From assembly GCA_900128565.1 (NCBI GenBank), contig LT635928.1, positions 1 through 44,779 of the forward strand: DNA of 44,779 nt, written 5' to 3'. The DNA comes from Stramenopiles sp. TOSAG23-6 (taxonomy: Eukaryota > Sar). How positions within the stretch are numbered: the stretch's first letter is position 1; each line of letters starts with the position of its first letter. Below are positions 1 through 10,800 of the stretch, piece by piece. The notes beneath the pieces are model-generated. The model saw only the letters and a list, made by a program, of their open reading frames with translations. It had not been told where the DNA came from and made no database searches. The translations under genes and the position numbers were made by a program.

Positions 1-51
1 GAAATTCCGTACCTAACAAATTTTGACTACATTTTTTTTTTCACAATACAT
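1..51 (+). mobile_element. introner-like intron, 3' part (copy A), cut by window edge
   Basis: The first 51 bases match the 3' half of the intron family seen elsewhere in the window: a GAAATTCCGTACCTAAC block (palindrome remnant plus branch-site-like motif), a T-rich stretch, then CACAATACAT. As in the other copies, the predicted intron end is AT, not AG. The 5' half lies outside the window. An open exon follows directly. Confidence 0.7.
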
Positions 52-193
52 GTACACGGGACATGTAAATTCTTCACATTGGTTTGCAGTTCCAGAATTC
101 TGGTTGAGTGCATTCTGTTTTGCTGTATTCTTAAGTTTAGCTTTTTGGTTTAGGTCTAATTATTTTAGAACCAACTTTGAAAGTCAAAATTAA
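52..193 (+). CDS. 3'-terminal exon of an unidentified gene (partial)
   Basis: This is an open stretch after intron copy A. With codons starting at 53 it reads to TAA at 191-193, about 46 residues, with a hydrophobic run near its end that could be a membrane segment. A second frame is open only to 153, so the frame choice is not certain. No family is recognised. The last 60 bases, including the stop, are tandemly duplicated in the following 65 bases. The call rests mainly on the adjoining intron end. Confidence 0.4.
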
Positions 194-260
194 TCTTCAG
201 TTTAGCTTTTTGGTTTAGGCCTAATTATTTTAGAACCAACTTTGAAAGTCAAAATTAATC
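134..260. repeat. 65-bp tandem duplication across the stop of the first gene
   Basis: Copy 1 (134-198) and copy 2 (199-260) are nearly identical, with a single T/C difference in the middle. The duplication contains the last codons and stop codon of the partial plus-strand gene, so it lengthened the 3' UTR without altering the protein. The rest of the stretch to 501 is AT-rich and holds only the 28-bp array below; no gene is seen. Confidence 0.85.
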
Positions 261-384
261 AATTTATTTTTGGTCATATATTTTTGATTTTTATTCCGCA
301 TTGAAAGTTAAATTCATATGTCAATATAAATTATTTGGAAATTATGTGAAGAAGAAAAATAACTAGTTGAATGAATTTTGAAAT

Positions 385-468
385 TGATACTAATACATCA
401 AATCATAAACACTAATACTAATACATCAAATCATAAACACTGATACTAATACATCAAATCATAAACAC
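385..468. repeat. 28-bp minisatellite, three copies
   Basis: Three head-to-tail 28-bp units (385-412, 413-440, 441-468), TGATACTAATACATC-type, differ at one position, followed by the start of a fourth. It sits 33 bp beyond the stop codon of the minus-strand PA-domain gene, in the shared convergent 3' region. Confidence 0.9.
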
Positions 469-501
469 TGATAGTAAGTAAAAAAGTGACTGAATAATTT
501 A

Positions 502-2301
502 TTATGAATTATCAACAGCAACTGTTCCGGGTTTTCCAAATAATTTCTTTGCAATCATACACACAAGTTTACTTGATTGAAATTCAATCCGAGCAAATGA
601 TATTGTGATTGAATACATAGATATTACAATTAATAAATACGAGACGATATTTTTAAACGTTAGTTGTAGTGATGATACTCGAGGATAAATCATATATAAT
701 AAATACACCCAAATAAAACGAATGATAAGCGCTAGTCCATTCACACCAAACCAAAAACATCGGTGTTGGCGTCTTTGAATGGAAGATATAAGAGATAATA
801 AAGTATCAGCTTTTTGTCCTCCACAAGAAATTATCGCGTCCCATTCAGATTTATTTTTTTTAATATTTTTTAGTAGGTCTTTTTGCACATATCGCAACAT
901 GCTAATACTTTTGCTCAGAAATATACAACCAAATATTAAACCACAGAAATCACTAATGAATATTGTAACATCAAGAAATGTCCAATCTAATGATTTGTAG
1001 CGCAATGTACTCATTATATTGAGAAGTATAAAGTCAAAAGGTATGACAGCAAAAACAAACACAACCAAAAAACATTGTCGTACTTTCTCATACAGTCGAG
1101 GCTGATCATATGTACTCAAAAGTTGGGAATTTTGAGAATCCGATATTTCTTCATTTGTAGCTTTGTCACTTTCTTCGCTGACGTTTTTGTCAAGTTCATT
1201 GTTGTCTTTGTTTACTTTAGTCTTTATGATAATTTNAACATCATTTTTAGGTTTTCTTTGAATATTCGTAGCACCAAACAAAGAATGTTTTGAATCTGTA
1301 GACATCACATTTCTTTCCTCAAAATCCACTTCATCAAAAATTCCAATAATTGCGGAGATATTACTCAAGATGAATAGCATTGGAAAGCTATACATGCACC
1401 ATATACCTACCCACTGTGGTGCCATTCGAGCACGGCAATTTCCAGACAAAAAAGTGAGTACTCCAAATCCGCAAGATCGGAGCATTACAAGTAAAACGGA
1501 AAGCCGACTTGCGCTGTATTTTCGCATAGTTTCATCTTCTTGCATTTCGGTTATCGTTGCTACACCTTGTTTGAAAGAACATAAACAAAAAAANGGAATG
1601 AAGAAATGAAAATATGTCCAAATATATTGCATATTATTTTCCCATANTACAGACTGATTTTTCGCGTCAATTGAAAAAGATACCGAAATGTTTTGGTTTA
1701 TATTGTTTGGGTTATCGAACTTTGCTTTTAGAAATTTACCGACTGATTCTTTCATATCAACAGTGACCCAAGGAACTCTATCTAGATCCTCAATACCACA
1801 ACAAGCACTGGTCCAACCTGAATGACGACTTAAATAAAAGAAAGCATCTGGCCAATTTTCATTATTCAGTTCAATTATACCAATTGCACCAGCAGTAACA
1901 GCATTGCGATACATTTCTTCAGGTTTGCATCCAATATGAAACGTTGACACTATTATTTTTTCAGAGACGTCAACCAAAATAGTTTCATCACCGATATAGT
2001 GTGTGATACCACATAGATCTGTCACAAACACAACGTCGCCTTTAATTTCCTCCGTTGTTTGAGGCCCAATAAACATATTCATAGCAAATACATTAGATTG
2101 CATCTGAATTTGGTTTTCATCAAGAGTGTATATTTGTGTATATGTTGATGGTGAAGGCAGTTCGTGAACTACCAACCAAGTTGTTGTCTCTATGAAACCA
2201 GCAAGGACTGCGACAGTTATAAGAGGAACAGGCTGAATCACTTTTCTTAATATCCTCCATCCTTTAGATTCAGTCCAGTTGGGTTTTTTCCTTCGCCTCA
2301 T
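502..2301 (-). CDS. PA-domain multipass membrane protein, function unknown
   Basis: The 599-residue protein starts at the first ATG (2301); an in-frame TTG upstream is not used. An N-terminal membrane segment (about residues 21-40) is followed by a luminal region resembling the protease-associated (PA) fold. It has the family's NAxxAGAIGIIxxN core, then VPWVTVDMKESVGKFL, at about residues 75-190. At least five more hydrophobic segments follow, separated by a polar charged loop near the middle. No peptidase or RING catalytic motif is present, so this is neither a typical vacuolar protease nor an RMR sorting receptor. Three codons contain an N. Its start faces the DHODH gene across about 300 bp. 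Domain call moderate; function unknown. Confidence 0.7.
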   Translation of the reverse strand: MRRRKKPNWTESKGWRILRKVIQPVPLITVAVLAGFIETTTWLVVHELPSPSTYTQIYTLDENQIQMQSNVFAMNMFIGPQTTEEIKGDVVFVTDLCGITHYIGDETILVDVSEKIIVSTFHIGCKPEEMYRNAVTAGAIGIIELNNENWPDAFFYLSRHSGWTSACCGIEDLDRVPWVTVDMKESVGKFLKAKFDNPNNINQNISVSFSIDAKNQSVXWENNMQYIWTYFHFFIXFFCLCSFKQGVATITEMQEDETMRKYSASRLSVLLVMLRSCGFGVLTFLSGNCRARMAPQWVGIWCMYSFPMLFILSNISAIIGIFDEVDFEERNVMSTDSKHSLFGATNIQRKPKNDVXIIIKTKVNKDNNELDKNVSEESDKATNEEISDSQNSQLLSTYDQPRLYEKVRQCFLVVFVFAVIPFDFILLNIMSTLRYKSLDWTFLDVTIFISDFCGLIFGCIFLSKSISMLRYVQKDLLKNIKKNKSEWDAIISCGGQKADTLLSLISSIQRRQHRCFWFGVNGLALIIRFIWVYLLYMIYPRVSSLQLTFKNIVSYLLIVISMYSITISFARIEFQSSKLVCMIAKKLFGKPGTVAVDNS

Positions 2302-2600
2302 TAAAACTTGTTTGGTTTGAGAAACTAATCGATTAAGTAACAAACAAAGCAATTACTATACAAGTATTACGTAGTCAAATGTCCAATATCTTAGTACCCT
2401 TTCCCGATGCCTCCTTTTTTTTTTTCCTTTTTTCGTTTTCGGAGGTATTTTAATTTTCGGTTCTTCAGAACTTCTTTGATTTTGTGTTACCTGGTAACGC
2501 GCGCGAATTCGCAAAAATGATCGATGTCAATATAAATATGATCATCGACAATAAATAGTAAATATTTACAAATTTTTACATAAACAACAACAACGACACG

Positions 2601-3977
2601 ATGTATGCTCTCCGCGGATTACGGACAGGCTTGAAAAATATTCAAAGGTTTTCTACAAACACTTCGCAACAAAAATCTGGGTCATCTCGTCTTTTAGGTG
2701 GACTTGTTCTTTTTGGTGGTACGGGTGTTTTACTTGCCAATCGCGATAGCGAAGCGTACTACGCTCTATCTGACAATGTAATCATGCCTTTATTACGCAT
2801 AATCGATGCCGAAAATGCGCATATTTTGGCAATCAAGGCAGCATCGTATGGGCTATCACCAAAGGACACGACTCCAGATATGTCATTATTGAACACAACT
2901 GTTTGGGGCTTAGATTTTGAGAATCCTATAGGCCTAGCTGCCGGTTTTGATAAGCATGCTGAGGCGATGAAAGGTTTAACAGAGTTTGGTTTTGGATTAA
3001 TTGAAGTAGGAAGTATAACACCTGAGCCCCAGAGTGGAAATCCAAAACCTAGAATGTTTCGCCTAATTCAAGATCAAGCAGTGATCAATCGGTACGGCTT
3101 CAATAGTGAAGGTATTGAAGCTAGTCGTGAACGTCTTCTCCAATACAGAAAAGATTTAAAGTCAAAAGAATCTCAAAAAGATAGAAATCATCACAGTAAA
3201 TATCAAAACAAGTTAGAAAATACTACTATCCATAATGCTAATGCGCGTAATAGTGTACTAGGGATAAATCTAGGTAAGAATAAAACAAGTCCAAGTGCTA
3301 TTGTTGATTATTGTCAAGGTATTAAAAGACTTGCAGTATTTGCTGATTATATTGTAATTAATATTTCATCCCCAAATACTCCAGGATTACGAGACTTACA
3401 GGGTAGGAAGCAATTAGAAGAACTACTAACAGCTGTGAAAGAAGAACTCAACAAAATATCTTGGTCTTCCTCTAAAATTTCAAATGTTGATAGTTCTGGT
3501 TATGATGTTGAAGACTCACGTGGACGAACCTGTCCACCTCTACTTGTCAAAGTAGCCCCAGATTTGTCTGATGATGGTATTCGTGATATTGCAGAAGTTA
3601 TACAAATTGTTGGTGTCGATGGAATTATTGTTTCAAATACAACAAACAAAAGAAAAAAAACTTTAAAAAGTGTAAATAAATTTGAAATTGGTGGTCTAAG
3701 TGGAAAGCCACTCATGGAAGATGCAACTCAAGTCCTTTCTGAATTTTATAGATTAACGAATGGCAAAATTCCTTTAGTTGGAGTTGGTGGCGTTTCATCT
3801 GGTGATGATGCATATAGAAAAATTCGAGCTGGTGCATCATTGGTTCAAATTTATTCTGCATTAGCATANCAAGGACCTGGTATGGTGCCACGTGTCAAGG
3901 AAAGATTAGCAGAACTTCTTTTAAAGGATGGTTTTACATCAGTTGCAGAAGCAGTTGGTGCTGATCATCGGAAATAA
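2601..3977 (+). CDS. dihydroorotate dehydrogenase (quinone), mitochondrial class 2
   Basis: This 458-residue flavoenzyme oxidises dihydroorotate to orotate in pyrimidine synthesis and passes electrons to ubiquinone at the inner mitochondrial membrane. The N-terminus (about 1-45) is rich in Arg/Ser with a hydrophobic run, as expected for a targeting peptide plus membrane anchor of class 2 enzymes. Family motifs appear in order: NPIGLAAGFDKHAE, EVGSITPEPQSGNPKPRMFR, NRYGFNSEG, INISSPNTPGLRDLQ with the class 2 catalytic serine near residue 256, KVAPDLSDDG, SNTTNKR, GGLSGKPL and VGVGGVSSGDDAYRKI. A polar insert (about 190-215) and another near 290-310 lengthen it relative to animal enzymes. One codon near the end (TAN at 3867-3869) is expected to be Tyr. 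Confidence 0.96.
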   Translation: MYALRGLRTGLKNIQRFSTNTSQQKSGSSRLLGGLVLFGGTGVLLANRDSEAYYALSDNVIMPLLRIIDAENAHILAIKAASYGLSPKDTTPDMSLLNTTVWGLDFENPIGLAAGFDKHAEAMKGLTEFGFGLIEVGSITPEPQSGNPKPRMFRLIQDQAVINRYGFNSEGIEASRERLLQYRKDLKSKESQKDRNHHSKYQNKLENTTIHNANARNSVLGINLGKNKTSPSAIVDYCQGIKRLAVFADYIVINISSPNTPGLRDLQGRKQLEELLTAVKEELNKISWSSSKISNVDSSGYDVEDSRGRTCPPLLVKVAPDLSDDGIRDIAEVIQIVGVDGIIVSNTTNKRKKTLKSVNKFEIGGLSGKPLMEDATQVLSEFYRLTNGKIPLVGVGGVSSGDDAYRKIRAGASLVQIYSALAXQGPGMVPRVKERLAELLLKDGFTSVAEAVGADHRK

Positions 3978-4392
3978 TTTTTAAATGAAGTGCCGTTTTC
4001 TTTTATTTTTGTATTTACTAAGTAGTTGAGTTAATTTAGTTTATAAAAACTAGCACAGGCAAGTAAAAGTTAATCATTTCAATGATGATGAATGTAATAT
4101 TATTTTAATTTTTACACAATTTTTTTTTTACCTCGAGTCAATTTTAAACAAAATATGGTACCCGGATACCCCGGTCAAAATTGGCAAGCGAATTTTGCAA
4201 TTTTTTCTGTCAAACACACACAAGACAATGTCATAGGCTCATAACCTACATGAGCTACATGTTGGTATATATACTATGTATGTTTTTATGCACTAGCTAT
4301 CACACGATAATATATCCATAGAGGTACNACTATTACTACACACAGCATCATGATATTGAACTTGTATTAGTGATATTGCTTTGACAAAAGAT
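3978..4392. other. intergenic region without a recognised gene
   Basis: The 415 bp lie between two plus-strand genes. They hold the DHODH 3' UTR, several A/T tracts and a GGTACCCGGATACCCCGG-like GC-richer patch near 4156. No RNA gene, repeat array or further coding segment is apparent. Confidence 0.5.
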
Positions 4393-6060
4393 ATGTCAGC
4401 TTTTTTAAAAAGGAAAAAGAGGAAACGTGTGCCTGTTGAGAATGTACACCGAAATATTTCAGACCGTGTTCGCTCATTCGTTGGCACTACACATAGTATA
4501 CAGGGTGATAATATTGAATGGAAAACCGTTCTCGACCGAGCTCTCCAGAGTGACAACCATAAGAAGCGTTTATTGGGAGTTTACTTGGTAGCTTTAGATC
4601 TAGTTAATGGTATATATCAGAACTGGTGCTTCATTCGCCTTTGTACTGCGTCAGTAGATTCTAACCCATTAATTCGCTTTTCAGCACTTCGAGCTCTTCG
4701 TGGTGAAATTGAACCTCTTGGTGTTGACACTGTAGCTTCCCTGCACCATATACACCACACATTTAAGCTGAAGCAATGTTTAGATACATGTGCACAAATA
4801 CATTTTGCACCTGAACTTCTCTTGCTTACGTTATCGAAAGACCCTGGGACTGATCTACTTCAACGTGCTTTGCGTAGTTTTCCCTCATTGTTAGAACACT
4901 TGGCGAATGAGTTTTCTGTTAATTTTAGTAGCGCAAATCAAATTTCGACTGAAAATTTTCACTTATTCGGTGCTGGCTCAGGATACGGTGCATTATCAAA
5001 TGCATTAAGTGAAAAATTTATAGGTAATCGTATAGAAGCGTTAAAGACACTTGTATACATTATTTATAATATAAGTATGATCGACCCCTTATCTAGAAGA
5101 ATAGCAAGTGATATTATAGATATCGTATTTTGCACATTAGAAGACAGTGATGATAGAGTACGTCTCTCAGGATTATATTCTGTTGGTATGATATTATCAC
5201 GTTCAGTTGATTTTGGTGTACATCAAATATCATCCTCACAACTTTCTCTTCTTTTACCTTTCATTTCATGTACGAGTCCTATAAATGAGGGGTGTTGTAC
5301 TCAGAAAATTCAAAATTCGTTAGGTATGGAATTTGGTACAGATTCATTTTTGAATTTGCCAAGTACCACCTCTATAACTCTTGAAAACTCCGATACTAAT
5401 CGTATATTAAGTATATCATTCGAGTGTATAGAGACTATTAATATTTTGAGTAATATTCAATGTAGATCTGTACAGAAATTAAATGTCATTGTGACTGCAA
5501 TGATTTCACTAAGTCATCAATGTGATGAAAATAATAATGAAATGATAACACATACAGACAATATAAAAAATACNCAAAACATGACTAATTTAGTTTCAGA
5601 AATATATAATAAAAATGATGCGATCCGATATATCTGGTCAGGATTTCGTGTTTTGGGTAAAATGAATAAAGCTTACGTGGGACATTTTCTTGAACATCTT
5701 GTTAAAACAAATCAAAATATGTACGATATAACAAATATGTCATTATTACAACGTGTCTTTCATTCTATACNATGGAAGAGTAAAATATTAGCTATAAATG
5801 ATACTCAAAATCATTTTCAAAATCAGTCAGAGTTTACAAATACAGAGATTAGTTTTCTTCTCTTTCTTTATGGTGCTATTTTCGATACAGTTGATAATAC
5901 TACTCAAACAATAAAATCGTTTGGTACGNAATTTGGTACAAAACAAAAAGATATTGAAATTAACATATCAAATTTGTTGATGGCAAGACTTCGACCAAAT
6001 ACAGTCAATGCTATTAAAAGATCTTATGAAATTGCTCGAAATAGAAAATATATGTTGTGA
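4393..6060 (+). CDS. HEAT/armadillo-like repeat protein, possibly Integrator INTS4-like
   Basis: The 555-residue protein starts at the first ATG (4393), four codons after an in-frame TTG. After a basic N-terminus (a KRKKRKR run that could act as a nuclear signal), helical repeat units are visible. Examples are SNPLIRFSALRALRGEI (about 90-110) and DSDDRVRLSGLYSVGMIL (about 255-275), which have the Asp/Arg pattern of HEAT repeats. The rest is AT-driven, Asn-rich and poorly conserved to the eye. INTS4 is suggested only by the HEAT pattern and nuclear-type N-terminus, so treat it as a guess. Three codons carry an N. The last 12 codons and stop are duplicated downstream. Confidence 0.6.
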   Translation: MSAFLKRKKRKRVPVENVHRNISDRVRSFVGTTHSIQGDNIEWKTVLDRALQSDNHKKRLLGVYLVALDLVNGIYQNWCFIRLCTASVDSNPLIRFSALRALRGEIEPLGVDTVASLHHIHHTFKLKQCLDTCAQIHFAPELLLLTLSKDPGTDLLQRALRSFPSLLEHLANEFSVNFSSANQISTENFHLFGAGSGYGALSNALSEKFIGNRIEALKTLVYIIYNISMIDPLSRRIASDIIDIVFCTLEDSDDRVRLSGLYSVGMILSRSVDFGVHQISSSQLSLLLPFISCTSPINEGCCTQKIQNSLGMEFGTDSFLNLPSTTSITLENSDTNRILSISFECIETINILSNIQCRSVQKLNVIVTAMISLSHQCDENNNEMITHTDNIKNXQNMTNLVSEIYNKNDAIRYIWSGFRVLGKMNKAYVGHFLEHLVKTNQNMYDITNMSLLQRVFHSIXWKSKILAINDTQNHFQNQSEFTNTEISFLLFLYGAIFDTVDNTTQTIKSFGTXFGTKQKDIEINISNLLMARLRPNTVNAIKRSYEIARNRKYML

Positions 6061-6113
6061 AAATAATTTTATGAAATTGCTNGAAATAGAAAATATATGT
6101 TGTGAAAATAATT
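6024..6113. repeat. 45-bp tandem duplication across the stop of the HEAT-like gene
   Basis: Unit 6024-6068 is repeated at 6069-6113 with one ambiguous base. Copy 1 contains the final codons and the TGA stop; copy 2 is 3' UTR. It is the same arrangement as the duplications near 134, 10941 and 41801. Confidence 0.9.
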
Positions 6114-6272
6114 TTAATAAATATTACAAAATAGTACAAGATGTTTCTTTTATTTTCATTCCACGTAAAAAATTATGTCATTGCAATTTCATTGAATAAC
6201 GTAAAATATAAAAAAATCATAAACAACATGNTATAGGTAGCATTGTAAAGCCACACTACATTTGTAACATTT

Positions 6273-7487
6273 TTACATTATAATACATGCCTTTGATGAC
6301 ATGTGACTTCCACCTGCATTAGTGTTGATAAGCTGCATAATTTTCTTTGCAAGGACATATGCACATTCTTTGTTTTCGTTTTGTATTGCTACCTCAAGTG
6401 GTGTATTACCCTCGTTGTCACGCACAACAATAGCTTGCATCGAATTTTCTTTTTCAAGAAGCAAAGCTGTTGAAAGCGTACTTCCGACTCTACATGCAGA
6501 ATGTAAAAGAGTTTCACCTTTAGAATTTGATTCAGAGACATCAATATTGTTACCATATAATAACATCATAACTTCCTGAGTATTATTGTTTATAACTGCA
6601 TTATGAACTTCTGTATGTTCTGGGTCCTCATCCTCATATGAAGCATTGTTTCCATATTTTCCAGATAGACTAGCATTTCGACGAGGACTTGACGATGTTT
6701 TTTTACCTTTCTTTCTTTTCTTCTGAGGTGTACCTGGAGCACTGATTTGATTTGGGCATAATGTACTACCAACTTCTAACACCTTCTTTGCAAGTAGGTA
6801 GGAACAATCTTTATGCTGATTCAGAATGGATACCTCAAGTGGAGTATGATTTTGTTTATCAACTAGAAATAAAGCTTCCTTTGCCTTATCTTTTTCCAGA
6901 AGTAATGCAACACAAAGTGTACTACCAACTCTTGATGCTTGATGGAGAAGTGTCTGGCCTTGTTCATCTTGATTTTTCAGATCGATAGGTTCACTATAAA
7001 GAAGTGTCATTACAGTTTGAACGTCACTATTTGCCACAGAATGATATAACTTCTGAAGTAACTCAGAACTTCCTAACTCATTCGAGTCTAAAAAACCATC
7101 GCGATTTTTGTCAGCTTGCATCATCAAATTTTTAGCGGAAGACTCAGTTACGAGAATGCCACGATTTTGCATACCCTTCATTAATTCTTGCTGTGTTATT
7201 TTTCCATCGCCGTCTTTATCAAAATCGGCAAGCATTCCATGCGCTGCCTGTTTATGCTCCGACATCATCTGTTGACCATGTGTTTTACCTTCTCTACGAT
7301 GCGGTGATGCTATTTGAGTATTTGAACCATATTGACTATACTGTTGTTGCTGTTGCAATCCACCCATCTGGCCAAAACTCTGTTGTCCGAAAGGAGACTG
7401 AGGTATTCCAGCAGAATGACTTTGGTTTTGTCCACTAAATGAATATCCCATACCCTGCTTACCCTCGCGAGCTGGAGAATTCATCAT
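6273..7487 (-). CDS. EF-hand and ankyrin-repeat protein with C-terminal CaaX box
   Basis: The 404-residue protein starts at an ATG ATG pair (7487). Region order is as follows: a Gln/Ser/Gly-rich tail (about 1-75); two EF-hands with complete loops DKDGDGKITQQE (about 92-103) and DKNRDGFLDSNE (about 128-139); then two pairs of ankyrin-like repeats (about 150-235 and 295-390), each containing the same G(Q/E)TLLHxA(S/C)RVGSTL signature, separated by a Lys/Ser-rich linker. The chain ends in Cys-Ile-Ile-Met, a classic CaaX prenylation site, with Met favouring farnesylation. Inference: a Ca2+-responsive scaffold tethered to membranes by a lipid. The paired repeats look like an internal duplication. 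It is divergent from the H+-ATPase gene. Confidence 0.85.
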   Translation of the reverse strand: MMNSPAREGKQGMGYSFSGQNQSHSAGIPQSPFGQQSFGQMGGLQQQQQYSQYGSNTQIASPHRREGKTHGQQMMSEHKQAAHGMLADFDKDGDGKITQQELMKGMQNRGILVTESSAKNLMMQADKNRDGFLDSNELGSSELLQKLYHSVANSDVQTVMTLLYSEPIDLKNQDEQGQTLLHQASRVGSTLCVALLLEKDKAKEALFLVDKQNHTPLEVSILNQHKDCSYLLAKKVLEVGSTLCPNQISAPGTPQKKRKKGKKTSSSPRRNASLSGKYGNNASYEDEDPEHTEVHNAVINNNTQEVMMLLYGNNIDVSESNSKGETLLHSACRVGSTLSTALLLEKENSMQAIVVRDNEGNTPLEVAIQNENKECAYVLAKKIMQLINTNAGGSHMSSKACIIM

Positions 7488-7825
7488 TTTTCTCAAACTT
7501 TAACTCTACTACACTGTCTGAATAAAATCTAGCGCTTGTTTGTAGAGAGGCTTTTGAATGGAACAAAAATGTTATTTCTGTGTGTATTCTCCTTTTTATG
7601 TAATAAAGAAAATTTTATAGAGTTCGGTGTAACGTACGAAAAAGTGTAACGTTCTTCTAAATAGTTGTACTATTATACACGAAATATTGATTTTTTTCAT
7701 ATTATTTCAAATTTTCATTTTGAATTCAAAAATCTCAAATAAATCGAATGAATTCCTTTTCGTTTGTTTCTTTTTCTTTCTATCCTCCTTCTTCTTGCTT
7801 ACTTTTTTTTGCTAAGACTAGATAT
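7488..7825. promoter_or_regulatory. divergent spacer between EF-hand/ankyrin gene and H+-ATPase gene
   Basis: The 338 bp are AT-rich, with a pyrimidine-rich stretch (about 7758-7815) just before the chosen ATPase start. They must hold both promoters. An in-frame ATG at 7748 would add 26 Ser/Phe-rich residues to the ATPase; I read this as leader. No gene or defined motif is recognised. Confidence 0.45.
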
Positions 7826-10800
7826 ATGGACTCCAATACACATACAGAACATCTTCTGTCAAGTAATAGACATCTGAAAAAATGTATGGAAGAGGGTATG
7901 AGTGTTGAGCGACGAAAGGGTTTAAGCTCTCAAGAGGCTGCCGCAAGGTTGGAAGAGTTTGGATATAATGAGTTGCCAGAGAAGAAACGTAACGTTTGTT
8001 TTGAGTTCTTGGCTTACTTCTGGGGGCCAATGCCACTGATGATTTGGGTTGCGATGCTTCTGGAATTTGCGCAAGCAATAACTGGTGATTCTGAGCATTG
8101 GGCTGACTTTGTAGTTCTCTTGATCCTCCAAGTTGCAAATGGTACCGTTGCCTTTTTTGAAGAAAGGAATGCTGGAAATGCTATTGCTGCGTTAAAGGCT
8201 TCACTGGCACCTAAAGCAACTGTAAAACGAGATGGAAGATTTATGAATATCCCGGCACGTGAGCTTGTTCCAGGTGATGTGGTTAATCTTAAATTGGGTA
8301 ACATTGTTCCAGCAGATTGTGTCTTATTGGAAGGTAAACCAATGCAAGTAGACAGATCTGCTTTAACTGGAGAAAGTCTTGCTGCCACTGTAAGGTAAGT
8401 TATTTGACATCTATCAATCCATTATATGAAATGTAAATAATCGTAATGCTTATATCATTTTTTTTTATTTTTTACACTCTCAACAGACCTGGTGATACTG
8501 TAGAAATGGGCTGTACAATTGAAAGGGGTGAGTTAGAGGCTATTGTTGAAAATACTGGCGTAAATACTTTCTTTGGTCGTACAGCAATGATGTATGTTTT
8601 ATTTTTTTTCAAATTCGATTTTTTTTTTTTGGTTTCGTACTNAATTTTGTACCTAACNATTTTTTTTTGAAATATTTTTCCAAAATACATGGTTGGAGAA
8701 ACTGAAAATGTTGGTAGATTTCAAATGGTTTTATTTCGTGTGATGCTCTTCCTCATGGCAATTGCGTGTTTTCTTGTTGGTATTATACTTTTTAAATTGC
8801 TCAGTGGAAGAAATTTAACAGCTAAAGTAGTGCTACAAAGTGTTGGTGTAGCTGTAGTAATATTAGTTGCATCTATTCCTATTGCAATGCAAGTAGTTGC
8901 TACTGTAACTATGGCCGTTGGTGCTTCATTACTTGCCAAAGAAAAAGCAATTGTTGCGCGTCTTTCAGCAATTGAAGAACTTGCTGGCATGGAAATTCTT
9001 TGCTCCGATAAAACTGGAACATTAACAATAAATAAATTGACTCTTGACGACCCTATTGTAATAGATGGTAATAGTGCAAACAGACGTAATACACACAGTA
9101 AACAAGAAAGAACATCTGAATCTTTTACACTTGAACCTGAGCATATCATTTTCTATGCAGCTTTGGCAGCAAAACGAATTGAAGGAGCTGGACAGGATGC
9201 TATAGATTTTTGTATTACACAAAAAGCTTTTCAACTTGGGGAAGTTGAGCTTCCAAATGGAATTGGTTCAAGGAGTTTAAGAGACTTTGAGGAATTAGAT
9301 TTTCTTCCTTTTGATCCATTATTGAAACGCACAGAAGCTACTGTACAACCGACTAATGCACATATGTCAAAATCTCGAAGAAAATTACGAAGTAATATGG
9401 AAAATGCACATGAACTTGACCAGGTAGGGTTAGTTGGTGCCCCATTCAAAGTGACTAAAGGAGCAGCTCCAGTCATTATAGACATGTGTGTAAATGGAGC
9501 AGAAATGAAAAGTGAAGTTCTACAAGTCGTTGATAATCTTGCTGGTAATGGCTATCGAGCTCTTGGTGTAGCAGTTCATACTCCTATTGATTCAAATCAC
9601 ACTAATACAAATAAAGCAAAAGATTTGTCTGATGGAGCTTGGAAGTTTATTGGAATTCTCAGTTTGTTTGATCCTCCGAGAAGTGATACAAAAAGGACAA
9701 TAGAATTGGCCACGGAAATGCAAGTTGAAGTCAAAATGATTACAGGAGATCATGGAGCTATTGCCAAGGAGACTGCAAAAAGATTATCTATGGGTACAAA
9801 TATATTCCCCGCCGATTCATTAAAAGGTTTATCAAAAGCTGCTGAAATGAATAATGTTCCCCCCGCAATGCAGGAACTGGTCATTTCTGCGAATGGCTTT
9901 GCTGAAGTTCTTCCTGAAGATAAATTCAATATTGTCAAAGTTTTAATGGATCGTGGATATACTGTTGGTATGACTGGCGATGGTGTGAATGATGCACCTG
10001 CATTGAAGAGAGCTCAAATTGGAATTGCTGTGGAAGGAGCTACAGATGCTGCAAGGGCGGCAGCGGATATTGTCCTAACTGAACCGGGTTTGTCTACAAT
10101 TATCAAAGCTATGGTATTAAGTAGGAAAATATTTCAGCGTGTACGAAATTATTGTATTTTTCGCATTGCTGGAACTATTCAATTGATATTTTTCTTCTTT
10201 ATCGCGGTAAACTTCAAACCTAAGCAATATTTTCATTTGAGTGATGATGTATTGTCTGTAGATAATGTCTACTTACCTGTGATTGCTATTGTTCTAATAA
10301 CATTGCTAAATGATGCATGTGTACTCACCATTGCTAGAGATAATGTAGTGCCATCACCAAAGCCTCAACAATGGGATTTAGTAGAGGTGTTTGTTTCAGC
10401 TAGTGTACTTGGAGCAGTCGCTTGTATAGGTTCCACTCTCATTTTAATAATTGGTCTTCATGCAGGCAATACTGATAGATGGAACAGTAGCGCGTGTACA
10501 TTTTTTCCTGGTGAGAAAAATAATGAAGGGAAATGTGTTATTCAATATGATCAACTATTAACTGTGTTATACTTGAAGTTATCTTTAACTGATTTTATCA
10601 CTGTATTTGCTGCACGAACTCGAAACTTCTTCTTTTCTCGTGCCCCTGCCGTTGCATTATCTGGAGCATTTGTTGTAGCTACTGGATCAACATCATTTAT
10701 TGCAGGTAATGCTAAACTTGGTAAACTTATGTCTCCTATACCTATTGGTATGATTGTAATGACTTGGATATTTTCGATTATTTGCTTTCTAGTTCAAGAT

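Noticed and set aside
7748-7825. N-terminal extension of the H+-ATPase
   Set aside because: Ser/Phe-rich residues arise from a pyrimidine-rich leader; not typical for P3A pumps. Not fully excluded.
8592-8690. Introners as ciliate-like internally eliminated DNA bounded by TA
   Set aside because: A TA-to-TA excision would add two residues to the H+-ATPase at a gap-free place. The copies also carry 5' splice and branch-site-like motifs in one orientation, so RNA splicing fits better.
8592-8690. U12-type AT-AC introns
   Set aside because: An AT...AC cut is possible only in some copies (B, H, I). The 5' end lacks ATATCCTT and the TACCTAAC motif lies 30-45 bases from the end, too far for U12 branch sites.
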